Source: Candidatus Kaiserbacteria bacterium
Lineage (GTDB): Bacteria > Patescibacteriota > Minisyncoccia > Phycocordibacterales > Phycocordibacteraceae
Assembly (NCBI GenBank): GCA_003230945.1
Contig: QIHK01000051.1
Coordinates: 1-12,187, forward strand
Length of the DNA stretch: 12,187 bases
Direction: 5' to 3'
How positions within the stretch are numbered: the first letter of the stretch is position 1; each line of letters starts with the position of its first letter. Below the pieces are notes generated by a model. That model was not told where the DNA came from and made no database searches. It was given only the letters and a program-made list of their open reading frames with translations. Below, piece by piece: positions 1 through 8,152 of this stretch. The position numbers and the translations under genes were made by a program.

Positions 1-686
1 ATATTATTACTGAAGACTCAAAAGACTTTACAGCTCGAGTGAAGTCAGCTCAGTCTATTGTTGAATTTTTTCTTGGAGTTCTCGGAGAAAATGAACGTGA
101 TTCACATCGTCTTATAGCACTTGCAGAGCGTGTGGTGCTTCCACTTATTCGTGTCATTAAGAGTCCAATGGAACGGGAGCATTTTGTACAAATAGCGGCT
201 CGTACTCTTGGGTTATCTCCAGAAGCTGTTCGTGAGACACTTGGTAGAAATGAAGAATCAAATAGTTTCTCTGGAGAAAAACCATTACAAGCAATTTCTA
301 TCGATACAGGCACCGCACATACAAAATCATCACGGGAAGTTCGTGAAGAGCGATTACTTGCTATTATGCAGGCTTATCCCGAAAGCTCACTTGCCAAGCA
401 CGTAAAAACAGAGTATCTTCGAATTACTGAAGTTCGTGCGTTGCCTATGGAAGCATCTCCAGAGTCTGCAGTGTTTGAAGCGGAACACTCATTTGGCGAG
501 GGACCTTCAAAGAGTGCAGCCGACGAGCTTCTTCACGCCTTTGAAGAAGCGGTCGTCCGCGAGGCGTATCAAGAAGCAGTGGGGGATTTGCGAAGAGCCG
601 AGACTGCAGGAAATGCAGTCGCGGTTAGTAGCGCGCAGTCTTTGTGTTCAAAATTATCTGAACGCCTCGCCTCGTTAGGGCAGTAA
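1..686 (+). CDS. dnaG: DNA primase DnaG, C-terminal part (5' truncated by window)
   Basis: The reading frame is open from base 3 with no stop before the window edge, so this is the 3' end of a longer gene; 227 codons are visible and the stop TAA is at 684-686. The GTG at 39 is internal, not a start. The visible protein resembles the region after the catalytic TOPRIM domain of DnaG: an amphipathic helical stretch with a '[19 protein letters not shown]'-type segment, which in the family precedes the C-terminal helicase-interaction domain. The last ~115 residues (from '[14 protein letters not shown]') are helical and charged, fitting the DnaB-binding domain. The catalytic and zinc-binding parts lie outside the window. 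DnaG makes RNA primers at the replication fork. The gene is followed after 59 nt by rpoD, the usual dnaG-rpoD pairing, which supports the call; co-transcription is likely as no terminator is seen between them. Confidence 0.88.
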   Translation, partial: IITEDSKDFTARVKSAQSIVEFFLGVLGENERDSHRLIALAERVVLPLIRVIKSPMEREHFVQIAARTLGLSPEAVRETLGRNEESNSFSGEKPLQAISIDTGTAHTKSSREVREERLLAIMQAYPESSLAKHVKTEYLRITEVRALPMEASPESAVFEAEHSFGEGPSKSAADELLHAFEEAVVREAYQEAVGDLRRAETAGNAVAVSSAQSLCSKLSERLASLGQ

Positions 687-745
687 CATTTGATTTTTTC
701 TCTTTAAAAAATAGTTTCATTACTCATTCATCTGCATTTTTCCGT

Positions 746-2014
746 ATGGTTAATATACCTTCAAAAAAGAAAGTCACGAAAAAAGGAGTCTCAAAAAAGA
801 AAGTCACGAAAAAGAGCCCAACAACGAAACACATCACTAAGAAAAAAGTGGTGAAAAAATCTGTAAAAAAGTTGTCCAAAAAAAATACTACTTCACGCTT
901 AAAACAAGTTGTGCGTAAAGCAGTTTCTAAGAAAAAAGGAAAAAGCTCGAAGCAGAAAGAAGTTACCGCAACGCTCCTTATTGAGAAAGGAAAAGAACGC
1001 GGTTACGTCACTTATAGTGAGATATTGAAAGCATTTCCTCGTATTGAGGAGGATGTAAACTTTCTCGAATCATTATATGAACGTTTTTCGATTGCTGGCG
1101 TCGATGTTCTTGAAGGAGGTCTTCTTGAAGACACCGCCGATAAATATCTTGCCACACGTAATATCAAAGATCGTCATTCGACTGGATATGATTCTATTCA
1201 AATCTATCTGCGTGAGATTGGTCAGTATCCACTTTTAACTGCTGCCGAAGAGCGTGAACTCGCACAGCGTATTGAAAGGAGTGATGCTGAAGCACGCAAC
1301 ATTCTTGCCCGTAGTAACTTACGTCTCGTAGTTTCTATAGCGAAGAAATATGTTGGTCGTTCTCCGGACTTAACACTTCTTGATCTTATTCAGGAAGGCA
1401 ACCTCGGCCTTTTCCGTGCAGTTGATAAATTTGATTGGAAGAAAGGTTATAAGTTCTCAACATACGCAACGTGGTGGATTCGTCAGGCTATTACCCGTGC
1501 ACTTGCTGATCAATCACGTACTATTCGTATTCCAGTGCATATGGTTGAAACCATTGCAAAATATAAACAGGTTTCGCGCCGTCTTTCTCAGGCTCTTGGT
1601 CGTGACCCACAACCAGAAGAGGTGGCCATAGAAATGGGTGTCGAACCGGAAAAGATTTATCAAATTGAGAAAATCAATCAAGATACACTTTCGCTTGAAA
1701 ATCCTATTGGATCTTATGATGATGAAAAGAGCACTCTTGGTGATTTTATTCCCGATGAGAAGATTCCTTCGCCAGTACAAGAATCTTCTGAACGTATTCT
1801 TACTGAACAGGTACATAGTATTTTGAATGACCTTTCACCAAAAGAACGCAAAATTCTTGAAATGCGTCATGGCCTTGCTGATGGTATCTATCATACCCTT
1901 GAAGAAGTAGGAAAGGAGTTTGGGGTGACTCGTGAACGTATTCGTCAAATTGAAGCAAAAGCTCTCGAGAAAATTCGTACCCATGATCGTGCGCAACATT
2001 TGAAAAGCTATTAA
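746..2014 (+). CDS. rpoD: RNA polymerase primary sigma factor (sigma-70, RpoD) with Lys-rich N-terminal tail
   Basis: 422 residues. Residues 1-71 are an extremely basic tail (28 lysines and 2 arginines) built partly from a tandem 10-residue unit ([10 protein letters not shown] / [10 protein letters not shown]). A region 1.1-like segment follows (about 72-130, '[21 protein letters not shown]'-type), then region 1.2 (149-182), region 2 (185-265, including [19 protein letters not shown] and the melting segment [15 protein letters not shown]), region 3 (266-340) and region 4 (352-412, with the -35-recognition helix-turn-helix [20 protein letters not shown]). Presence of regions 1.1 and 1.2 marks a primary, not alternative, sigma factor. 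It directs core polymerase to housekeeping promoters. The ATG at 746 has no Shine-Dalgarno; it is the first in-frame start giving the whole tail. It lies 59 nt after dnaG and is followed by a hairpin terminator. The odd part is the tail, which is histone-H1-like in composition and replaces the more usual acidic linkers. Confidence 0.97.
   Translation: MVNIPSKKKVTKKGVSKKKVTKKSPTTKHITKKKVVKKSVKKLSKKNTTSRLKQVVRKAVSKKKGKSSKQKEVTATLLIEKGKERGYVTYSEILKAFPRIEEDVNFLESLYERFSIAGVDVLEGGLLEDTADKYLATRNIKDRHSTGYDSIQIYLREIGQYPLLTAAEERELAQRIERSDAEARNILARSNLRLVVSIAKKYVGRSPDLTLLDLIQEGNLGLFRAVDKFDWKKGYKFSTYATWWIRQAITRALADQSRTIRIPVHMVETIAKYKQVSRRLSQALGRDPQPEEVAIEMGVEPEKIYQIEKINQDTLSLENPIGSYDDEKSTLGDFIPDEKIPSPVQESSERILTEQVHSILNDLSPKERKILEMRHGLADGIYHTLEEVGKEFGVTRERIRQIEAKALEKIRTHDRAQHLKSY
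761..813 (+). repeat. Tandem direct repeat encoding SKKKVTKK units in rpoD
   Basis: A 23-base identical sequence occurs at 761-783 and again at 791-813, offset by exactly 30 bases, so the frame is kept and a 10-residue protein unit is duplicated in the lysine-rich sigma tail. Further looser Lys-Lys-Lys-Val/Lys-Lys units follow to about base 880. The near-identity at DNA level suggests a recent slippage or duplication; repeat number may vary between strains (inference). Confidence 0.8.
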
Positions 2015-2030
2015 ACAACGAAAAAGTACA

Positions 2031-2062
2031 AAAAAATACTCTCTATAGAGATAGTATTTTTT
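2031..2062 (+). terminator. Rho-independent terminator after rpoD
   Basis: Bases 2031-2040 (AAAAAATACT) are perfectly complementary to 2053-2062 (AGTATTTTTT). Inside, CTC 2041-2043 and GAG 2048-2050 extend the stem past a 2-base bulge with a TATA loop. The right arm ends in six T residues. It starts 16 nt after the rpoD stop. The stem is AT-rich, so it is weaker than a typical GC-rich terminator, but position and T-run support the call. Because the left arm starts with an A-run it could also act on the other strand. Confidence 0.75.
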
Positions 2063-2150
2063 ATAAAATTATAGGTAACCTTGTATCCAATGCATTAAGT
2101 ACCTCTTACTCAGTAAATAACGAGCACTCATAGCGTATCTGTGAGAGTCG

Positions 2151-2156
2151 TATACA
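2151..2156 (+). promoter_or_regulatory. Candidate -10 element just before the helicase gene (possible leaderless start)
   Basis: TATACA lies 10 nt before the ATG at 2167 and is the best -10 match between the rpoD terminator and the gene. No good -35 is seen 16-18 bp upstream and no Shine-Dalgarno is present. A transcript from here would begin at or within a few bases of the ATG. The same arrangement occurs before three other genes in the window. Confidence 0.4.
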
Positions 2157-2166
2157 CTAGAGCAGT

Positions 2167-4977
2167 ATGTCCAATACTTCCGAAGCATTTGAGAAAGCAT
2201 ATATAAATCTTAATCCTGAACAGAAAAAAGCTGTAGATACAGTTGAAGGACCTGTTATGGTGCTAGCTGGTCCTGGAACAGGGAAGACGCATATCCTTAC
2301 ACTACGTATTGCAAATATACTTAAGAAAACACAGGCAAAGCCGGATGCTATTCTCGCACTCACTTTTACCGATTCTGCTGCGCGTACCATGCGTCACCGT
2401 CTTGCAAACATTATTGGAGATACTTCAGCAAAAAAAGTGACTATTACCACTTTCCATGGTTTTGCTGAACTCGTACGTAGTGAGTACCCAGAGATATTCT
2501 CTCTTGATGCAACAAAACGGCTTATGGGGGATGTAGAGCAAGTTTTACTTATGCGTGAAGCGCTAGATAGCTCTGACATAAATTTATTACGACCTGCCAA
2601 GGCTCCGTATACTTATTTGCGCGATCTACGAAGTCTTTATGAAGCACTTACGCGCGAAAATATGTCTTTCGACGCGTATCGGACATGGAGTAAAAAAGAA
2701 ATGAAGCTTCTTGAAGTGGATGAGACATTAAAATATAAACGTGGTGAAAAAGTTGGAGAGTTCACAAAAATTGGTTTATCAAAATTAGCTCGTTTTGATA
2801 AAGTTGAAGAAGCAATTCGTGTGTTTGAACGATATCAGACATTGAAGAGTGAGCACAACGTTATGGATTTCGCTGACTTACTCTCAGGTGTTATATGTCA
2901 TATCCGTGAGAATGAGGACTTAAAAAGTGACTTACAAGAACGTTATCAGTACATACTCGCAGATGAGCATCAGGATGCAAATGCTCTCCAACACACATTA
3001 CTTGAACTTCTTGCGTACGATGATCATCCAAATTTATTCATTGTGGGTGATGAGAAGCAGGGCATTTATCGTTTCCAAGGTGCTGAAATTGGTGCATTTG
3101 AAACTTTCAAAAAACTTTTTCCACGTACGATGGTTATTACTCTCGTCTCATCATTTCGCTCATATCAACGCATTCTCGATGTGGCACATACAATTGTAAA
3201 AGAAACAGATAAACACCAGAAGCTTTCCGCCGTGCGTGGCGCCGGAGGGCAAATTTTGCGTGTAGTGGCAGATGATCCTCTTGATGAATATGCAAGAGTT
3301 ACCAAGCTTGTCGCTGATAGTATTGCACAGGGAATTGCGCCACATGAGATTGCCATTATTGCACGCACAAACAACACAGCAGATTTGTTTGCAAGAGCTC
3401 TCGTTGCACACGGAGTCCCCGTACTTCGCGCTGGTGACTTGTCGCTTACCGGTCGCCCAACTATGCGTGCCTTAATTGCGCTTATGGAGTACGTTGCAGA
3501 TCCAACGCGTCTTGGAAGTCTTCGTATAGCACTTCTTGCGCCATGGTGGAAATTACCAACAATGCCACTCCTTACGCTCTTACGTACTTCGAATGATTAT
3601 GAACTTACAGAAAAACTTACCGAAGCCTATCCGAAGATAGCTACGGTACTCAAAAATTGTATTGCACAAGGATTGAGCGAAACGCCTTCTGTTTGTTTTT
3701 CATATGTATTTTTTGAGAGCGGGGCACGTGATTATTTGCTATCACATGCTAACCATATTGATGATATTCAGCTAGTACGCCAACTTATGATGCATCTGGA
3801 AGAGGCAGCTCTCAATAGCAGTGCTTCTACATTTGCCGAAGCTTTTATGGTTCTCAACCGTGCACGTGAACATAATCTTTCCCCAGTTAAAGTATCAGTA
3901 ACTGAACGTGAAGGATTTGTAACAGTCATAACCGCACATAAAGCCAAAGGTATGGAATTTCGTTATGTTTTTATTCCAGATTGTACAGAATCGACATGGG
4001 AAAAAGGAGGTCGCACGACGATGATTCCATCTCCATTTGTATGTAAACAATCCTTAGATGATTCAAAAAAACTTTTTTATGTCGCTCTTACCCGTGCAAA
4101 AGATCGAGTATATCTTTCTTATATTCGAGAAAATGCAGACGGTCGTGAACGAACACCAACTAATTTTATACCGGCGGATGCTCCAGAAGTGGAAGTAGAA
4201 GGAGAAACACTTCCAATTTTGCATACAAGTATTGAAGCTTCTAAAGTAGTGAAAGAACTTACCATGCGTTATCTTGACAGTGGACGTCTTTCTCCTTCAG
4301 CAGTAAATGAGTATTTAGATTCTCCACCAATATTTTTTGCTCGTCGAGTGTTGCGGATAAAGGAACCACCTCAATCTCCGTTAGTGTATGGTAGTGCAAT
4401 GCACGCAGCGCTTGCCGCGTCACTAAGTGGCGCTTCAGAAACTGACGCTTTTGCTGTTCTTGAACGTACTTTTACTCAGTCACTGCTTGCACGTGATGCT
4501 ATTTTTGAAAAATTACGCAATGACGCTCGCTGTGCTTTAAAAGCTGTTTTGCCACAACTCAATACGTTTGGAGAACCTATGTATATAGAAAAGGCATTTT
4601 CGCTTACACGCAAGATAGACGGTAAACCAGTTACGCTTGGTGGAAAAATAGATGTGGCTTTTAAAATTGATAAGGGTATTGTAGTCGCAGATTTTAAAAC
4701 AGGAAGTACTGTTTCAGCAAAGAATCAGGACCATAAGCGTCAACTTTCTCTTTATGCACAAATGTTATCCGAACAGGGTGAATTAGTTACTGGAGCAATG
4801 TTGCTCAAAGTATCTGAAAAAGGAATTAAAAAAGTAGTAATACCGATTGGAAAGAAAGAATGTGAAGTGGCCCTTAAAGAGGTTGATGCTGTTGTACGTG
4901 AATTACGTCTAGGTATCTGGCGTAAAGGCGCCCCATCTGAATATGATGCGATTCTTGATTTATGTAATAAGAAGTGA
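2167..4977 (+). CDS. UvrD/Rep-family (SF1A) helicase fused to RecB-like PD-(D/E)XK nuclease
   Basis: 936 residues. Helicase motifs in order: Q motif (NPEQKKAV, 16-23), Walker A (AGPGTGKT, 34-41), Ia (ALTFTDSAARTM, 64-75), Ic (TFHGFA, 95-100), Walker B (ADEHQDAN, 265-272), III (VGDEKQGIYRFQGAE, 293-307), IV (SSFRS, 328-332), V (VITAHKAKGMEF, 587-598) and VI (LFYVALTRAKDR, 636-647). The C-terminal ~230 residues are a RecB/AddB-type nuclease: LSPSAVNEYLDSP (708-720), GSAMHAAL with candidate metal-ligand His746, GGKIDVAF (Asp829), VVADFKTG (Asp842 and Lys844) and QLSLYAQML (from Gln859). Helicase plus nuclease in one chain is the plan of AddA, RecB and AdnA/AdnB, so a role in end resection at double-strand breaks is likely; a UvrD-like repair role is the alternative. 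The Cys that starts the AddB/Cas4-type iron-sulfur site in 'YLxCP' is Ser719 here, so that cluster is probably absent. No AddB, AdnB or RecC partner is in the window. ATG 2167 puts the Q motif at the usual distance from the N-terminus. Confidence 0.95.
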   Translation: MSNTSEAFEKAYINLNPEQKKAVDTVEGPVMVLAGPGTGKTHILTLRIANILKKTQAKPDAILALTFTDSAARTMRHRLANIIGDTSAKKVTITTFHGFAELVRSEYPEIFSLDATKRLMGDVEQVLLMREALDSSDINLLRPAKAPYTYLRDLRSLYEALTRENMSFDAYRTWSKKEMKLLEVDETLKYKRGEKVGEFTKIGLSKLARFDKVEEAIRVFERYQTLKSEHNVMDFADLLSGVICHIRENEDLKSDLQERYQYILADEHQDANALQHTLLELLAYDDHPNLFIVGDEKQGIYRFQGAEIGAFETFKKLFPRTMVITLVSSFRSYQRILDVAHTIVKETDKHQKLSAVRGAGGQILRVVADDPLDEYARVTKLVADSIAQGIAPHEIAIIARTNNTADLFARALVAHGVPVLRAGDLSLTGRPTMRALIALMEYVADPTRLGSLRIALLAPWWKLPTMPLLTLLRTSNDYELTEKLTEAYPKIATVLKNCIAQGLSETPSVCFSYVFFESGARDYLLSHANHIDDIQLVRQLMMHLEEAALNSSASTFAEAFMVLNRAREHNLSPVKVSVTEREGFVTVITAHKAKGMEFRYVFIPDCTESTWEKGGRTTMIPSPFVCKQSLDDSKKLFYVALTRAKDRVYLSYIRENADGRERTPTNFIPADAPEVEVEGETLPILHTSIEASKVVKELTMRYLDSGRLSPSAVNEYLDSPPIFFARRVLRIKEPPQSPLVYGSAMHAALAASLSGASETDAFAVLERTFTQSLLARDAIFEKLRNDARCALKAVLPQLNTFGEPMYIEKAFSLTRKIDGKPVTLGGKIDVAFKIDKGIVVADFKTGSTVSAKNQDHKRQLSLYAQMLSEQGELVTGAMLLKVSEKGIKKVVIPIGKKECEVALKEVDAVVRELRLGIWRKGAPSEYDAILDLCNKK

Positions 4978-4999
4978 CTCGTTTTAGACGAATAAGCTA

Positions 5000-5704
5000 T
5001 CAATTCTGGCTAGAAAGAGTCGATTTTTTTGATATTTGTAATGCCATATCAATGAATTGTTTTATTGTATTGTAGGAATAAGCGCCATCTATAACAATAG
5101 GTGGTTGTCCTTCTACAAGGATAAGCGAATAAGGCGCGGTGTGTGCTCCAGAGGCAAGTGCATTTTCGCGATCTGCTTTAATGCGATCCTGTATCGTTGT
5201 AGAAGCAGTACTCATACAAGAGGCAAAGGCACTACTTGGTACTTTTGCTTGTGCAGCAAATACACCATATTGTGTTTGGTTAATCGGCTGATTCTGAAAT
5301 AGAATATTCGCGAAGCGCCAGAAAGCTCCGTTACCTCCTGCACTTGAGGCGCATTCAGCAGCCTCAGCATTTCTGAATGAGTTCGGGTTAGTCTTGGTAA
5401 GTGGAAACTCTCGATAAATCCAAGCGACTTTACCATGTGTGCCATCATTCACGATAATTTGACGTAAAGTATTATTAAATTCTTTACAGAATTTACAGTC
5501 AAAATTAGCATATTCAACAATCTTGACTGGTGCGGTAGGATTCCCAAATACATGATCTTGTGTTCCTACTGGTCGAACGAATACAGGATCTCCATAACGC
5601 GAACTTGTGGAGGGTTCACGAGCACTTATAGAAACATAGACTGCGGTGGCAATAATAAATCCTCCGATTACTATAGCTATAGGGAGAATAAATGTAGGCT
5701 TCAT
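5000..5704 (-). CDS. Membrane-anchored DsbA-like thiol-disulfide oxidoreductase
   Basis: 234 residues. Residues 4-26 form one hydrophobic N-terminal segment preceded by a Lys and without a clear lipobox or cleavage site, so the protein is probably anchored in the membrane with its catalytic domain outside. The thioredoxin fold starts near 'GNPTAPVKIVEYANFDC', a hallmark of the DsbA/Thioredoxin_4 family. The active-site motif is Cys70-Lys-Phe-Cys73. The helical insert holds the typical NAAEC-like stretch (Cys118), and Pro191 in GAHTAPY fits the cis-proline loop. Two further cysteines (118 and 163) could form a second, structural disulfide as in BdbD/DsbA relatives (inference). It would introduce or shuffle disulfides in exported proteins. 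It is the last gene of the minus-strand run, 10 nt after the exonuclease, and ends 22 nt from the convergent helicase gene. A TATAAT hexamer 9 nt before its ATG may give it its own transcript. Confidence 0.93.
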   Translation of the reverse strand: MKPTFILPIAIVIGGFIIATAVYVSISAREPSTSSRYGDPVFVRPVGTQDHVFGNPTAPVKIVEYANFDCKFCKEFNNTLRQIIVNDGTHGKVAWIYREFPLTKTNPNSFRNAEAAECASSAGGNGAFWRFANILFQNQPINQTQYGVFAAQAKVPSSAFASCMSTASTTIQDRIKADRENALASGAHTAPYSLILVEGQPPIVIDGAYSYNTIKQFIDMALQISKKSTLSSQN

Positions 5705-5713
5705 AGAACTTTA

Positions 5714-5719
5714 ATTATA
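5714..5719 (-). promoter_or_regulatory. Candidate -10 element (TATAAT) before the dsbA-like gene
   Basis: Read on the minus strand, a perfect TATAAT at 5719-5714 ends 9 nt before the ATG at 5704. It overlaps the stop codon of the upstream exonuclease gene. No convincing -35 is seen. If used, it gives a leaderless or nearly leaderless mRNA for the oxidoreductase inside an otherwise co-directional run. The local sequence is AT-rich, so chance is a real alternative. Confidence 0.4.
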
Positions 5720-6299
5720 ATGGTAACGTATGGGTTATTGTAGGTATATCTGTAGTTATCATCCACAACTTTGTATCAAGTTTAATGTCACGGATGTCGC
5801 TCAAATCTTTATATTTAAGTATGCCATTTTCGCGTGCGTAATCGAATATGTCTTTCGTGATTCGAACATCATCAATACAATATTCACGTACTTTGTCTCT
5901 CTTTCCTTCTTTCCACCAATCAACTGCTTTCAAGCCATCTCCACTTTTCCCTTTTCCCAGAGTTGCTTGAGCAATTGATTGCAGTCGAATACGACGACCG
6001 AGTACCGCATATACTTCAGCGAGGAGATCAAGTGAATGTATTTGTGTGAGGTCGCCCGGATAGTAACGATTTAGGAGAGGTATATCGAAATTATCAGAGT
6101 TGAATCCAATGAGTACATCAGTTTTTTCGAGAATTGGCCAGAGTTTAGGGAGATCCTCTTTAAAATATGCAGAATAGTTTTTTGTCTCCGAATCATATAT
6201 GGCCACTACAGTGAGCTCTTGTTCATTCACATCTACACGACCACGTACGTTAAATCCGTGCATAGAGATACTTTCAATATCGAAAACAATGTAGCGCAT
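5715..6299 (-). CDS. DEDDy-type 3'-5' exonuclease (RNase H-like, PolB-exonuclease family)
   Basis: 194 residues. The three exonuclease motifs are present: Exo I FDIES with Asp7 and Glu9; Exo II in the NxxxFD form, Asn67 to Asp72 (GFNSDNFDIPLL); Exo III in the YxxxD form, Tyr140 to Asp144 (REYCIDDVRIT). The Tyr marks the DEDDy branch, as in DNA polymerase B proofreading domains and the YprB-type stand-alone 'predicted 3'-5' exonuclease' group. There is no polymerase domain, so it is a free-standing nuclease; the substrate (DNA or RNA) cannot be read from the sequence. The last ~25 residues after 'SDIRDIKLDTKLWM' carry no motif I recognise. The start ATG (6299-6297) shares one base with the hisS stop (TAATG), so translation is very likely coupled to hisS. 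Confidence 0.9.
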   Translation of the reverse strand: MRYIVFDIESISMHGFNVRGRVDVNEQELTVVAIYDSETKNYSAYFKEDLPKLWPILEKTDVLIGFNSDNFDIPLLNRYYPGDLTQIHSLDLLAEVYAVLGRRIRLQSIAQATLGKGKSGDGLKAVDWWKEGKRDKVREYCIDDVRITKDIFDYARENGILKYKDLSDIRDIKLDTKLWMITTDIPTITHTLPL

Positions 6300-7564
6300 T
6301 AATGAATGAAATTAGAAAGCTTATCAATGGCAAGTAGCGTCTCTTCACCGGTGGCGAGTGTTTTTATTTTAATTGTTTTACTGGCAACCTCGTCAGCACC
6401 ATAAGCTACAAAGTAGGGGATGGTGCGTTTTACTGCTTCTTTTATTTGGCTACCAAGTGTTTTCTCTGTAATATTTACAAAAACACGAGTATCGTTGGTA
6501 CGTAGTATATCCGCGAATGCTTGTGCAGCAGGAATGTCATTTTTCGAAGGAGTACCGAGATACAGTTGCGGACGATGCATTTGTGTATTGAGAGTAATAG
6601 CATGTGTCTCAATAAAATTTGTAAATGTTACATCACCGATACTAAATCCAACTGCAGGGATAAGGTCACTACCAAAAAGTGCAATAAGATTATCATATCG
6701 GCCTCCACCAAACAGGGCACGAGGATTTTCAAGGCTTGTATCGAATATTTCAAATACTACTCCAGTATAGTAGTCGAAACCTCTTGTAATTGAGGGGCTA
6801 AAGACTACATTACCCACACCGCGTGTCTTGAGTGTTTTAATGAGCGCAAGAAGTTTATCTTTTTCAGTAGTGACTACAGCATCTTTAGCGGTGCCTTCGA
6901 TAAAACTAAGCGGGTCTTTCTGAGTAATAGTGTTTGAAGCTACAGTGAATTCTTCGGGTGTCATTTTTGCTTTTTTATCGAGGAGACGCAGATATTGTCG
7001 GATGCCATCTTTAGTAAGTCCAGCAGCTGCACACGCGGCGTTTAGAAGTGGCCGAGTATTTATACGAATAATGAAATCCGTTTCTTTTGCACCGAAATCC
7101 TTAAAAATACGTGCAGCGAGCATCAGTATCTCAATATCAGCTTCGCCTTCAGATAAACCAAGAAGGTCGATATCGCACTGGTAAAAGTCACGTAAGCGAC
7201 CTTTCTGTGGACGTTCATAACGAAAGCGGTTGCCAATAGAGAACCATCGCAGTGGAAAGGTGAGTTCGTGGCGTTTTCCGGCTACCATGCGAGCTAGGGT
7301 AGGAGTCATCTCAGGGCGAAGTGTGACACTTCGATTGCCACGATCGGTAAAGGTATACGTTTGTTCGTTTACGATTTCCTCTGATGTTTTAGCTTCATAA
7401 AGCTCGGAACGTTCAAGTGGAGAGGCTTGATATTCTTCATACCCCTGATTTTCCAATGTCTTACGAATGCGGGTAAAGAGAGCCTCCATGTGCGCCCAGT
7501 CATTTGGATAAAAATCACGAACGCCTTTATAGGGAGCAGTTGAAAGCTTCTCTGAATTACTCAT
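6299..7564 (-). CDS. hisS: Histidyl-tRNA synthetase
   Basis: 421 residues, a normal bacterial HisRS length. This class II enzyme charges tRNA-His with histidine. Visible motifs: GVRDFYP near the N-terminus (14-20); motif 2 region with TLRPEMTPTLAR (81-92) and RWFSIGNRFRYERPQKGRLRDFYQ (106-129, here cited by position); the HisRS-specific RGFDYYTG (261-268, family form RGLDYYT), which lines the histidine pocket; and motif 3 region LFGGGRYDNL...VGFSIGD (284-311). The C-terminal ~90 residues (from RPQLYLG, 331) are the anticodon-binding domain, ending in a typical 'LAIDKLSNFI'. ATG 7564 is chosen because it places the GVRDFYP segment at the usual distance. There is no Shine-Dalgarno. The gene lies 44 nt downstream of the PH-domain gene and overlaps the exonuclease start by one base. 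Confidence 0.97.
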   Translation of the reverse strand: MSNSEKLSTAPYKGVRDFYPNDWAHMEALFTRIRKTLENQGYEEYQASPLERSELYEAKTSEEIVNEQTYTFTDRGNRSVTLRPEMTPTLARMVAGKRHELTFPLRWFSIGNRFRYERPQKGRLRDFYQCDIDLLGLSEGEADIEILMLAARIFKDFGAKETDFIIRINTRPLLNAACAAAGLTKDGIRQYLRLLDKKAKMTPEEFTVASNTITQKDPLSFIEGTAKDAVVTTEKDKLLALIKTLKTRGVGNVVFSPSITRGFDYYTGVVFEIFDTSLENPRALFGGGRYDNLIALFGSDLIPAVGFSIGDVTFTNFIETHAITLNTQMHRPQLYLGTPSKNDIPAAQAFADILRTNDTRVFVNITEKTLGSQIKEAVKRTIPYFVAYGADEVASKTIKIKTLATGEETLLAIDKLSNFIH

Positions 7565-7608
7565 TACTATGACTTTATCATGGGTATGACCGTTCGCACA
7601 CGCCTGTA

Positions 7609-8148
7609 TTAATTCAGTGTATTTGAGTCCGCTTTTGTCGATACATACTTCATGATGACGTCGCGCATCTGTTCTGGACGTGGGATGCCACGCATATGAA
7701 ATTCATCAACAGCACCGGCACTCTGCACCGTAATATTTCCAATACCAAGTACGGAAGCGAGGATGCCAGTGACGTCTGTCGTGATGTCTTGCACACGATT
7801 AAGTAAAAGACTTGATACTTCGCGATTGAAATAACCTCGTTGCTTGATATCAACGATGCGTTCGTTTGTAAGTACCCATACATTCAGGAAGTAGCGAGTA
7901 AAGGCACTCCATGCCCCGGTCCATACAATAAGTAACCATACGCCAAGTGCCGCGCGGATAAGCGAATTATGCAGTGTGAAATAAGGTGCATAGATAGCAA
8001 GTTTTGGTGAGAGATACAAAAATTTTGGAATGGCAAATGGTAAGACGACAAGTATTGCATACGGCAAAAGTTGAATGGCAAAGAGGAACCAATGTTTGCG
8101 AGATTGGCGTACAACGTGTTCTCCAGGTTCAAGTTCGAATTCAGGCAT
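7609..8148 (-). CDS. PH-domain (bPH2/YdbS-like) membrane protein
   Basis: 179 residues from the ATG at 8148. A longer in-frame start at 8196 would overlap the upstream gene by 44 nt and add a poor N-terminus, so I prefer 8148, which is 4 nt after the upstream stop. Residues 1-19 are charged (MPEFELEPGEHVVRQSRKHW), a typical lead-in for this family. Two hydrophobic segments follow (about 20-42 and 62-88), then a bacterial pleckstrin-homology domain (about 89-168) with the family-style WVLTNERIVDIKQRGYFNRE and VQDITTDVTGILASVLGIGNI stretches. Such proteins are inner-membrane proteins of poorly defined function; the domain most likely sits on the cytoplasmic face (inference). It is paired with a small two-helix membrane protein upstream, which may be its partner. 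Confidence 0.88.
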   Translation of the reverse strand: MPEFELEPGEHVVRQSRKHWFLFAIQLLPYAILVVLPFAIPKFLYLSPKLAIYAPYFTLHNSLIRAALGVWLLIVWTGAWSAFTRYFLNVWVLTNERIVDIKQRGYFNREVSSLLLNRVQDITTDVTGILASVLGIGNITVQSAGAVDEFHMRGIPRPEQMRDVIMKYVSTKADSNTLN

Positions 8149-8152
8149 AATG

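Noticed and set aside
4979..4991. Hairpin TCGT...ACGA after the helicase gene as a terminator
   Set aside because: The stem is only 4 bp with no T-run.
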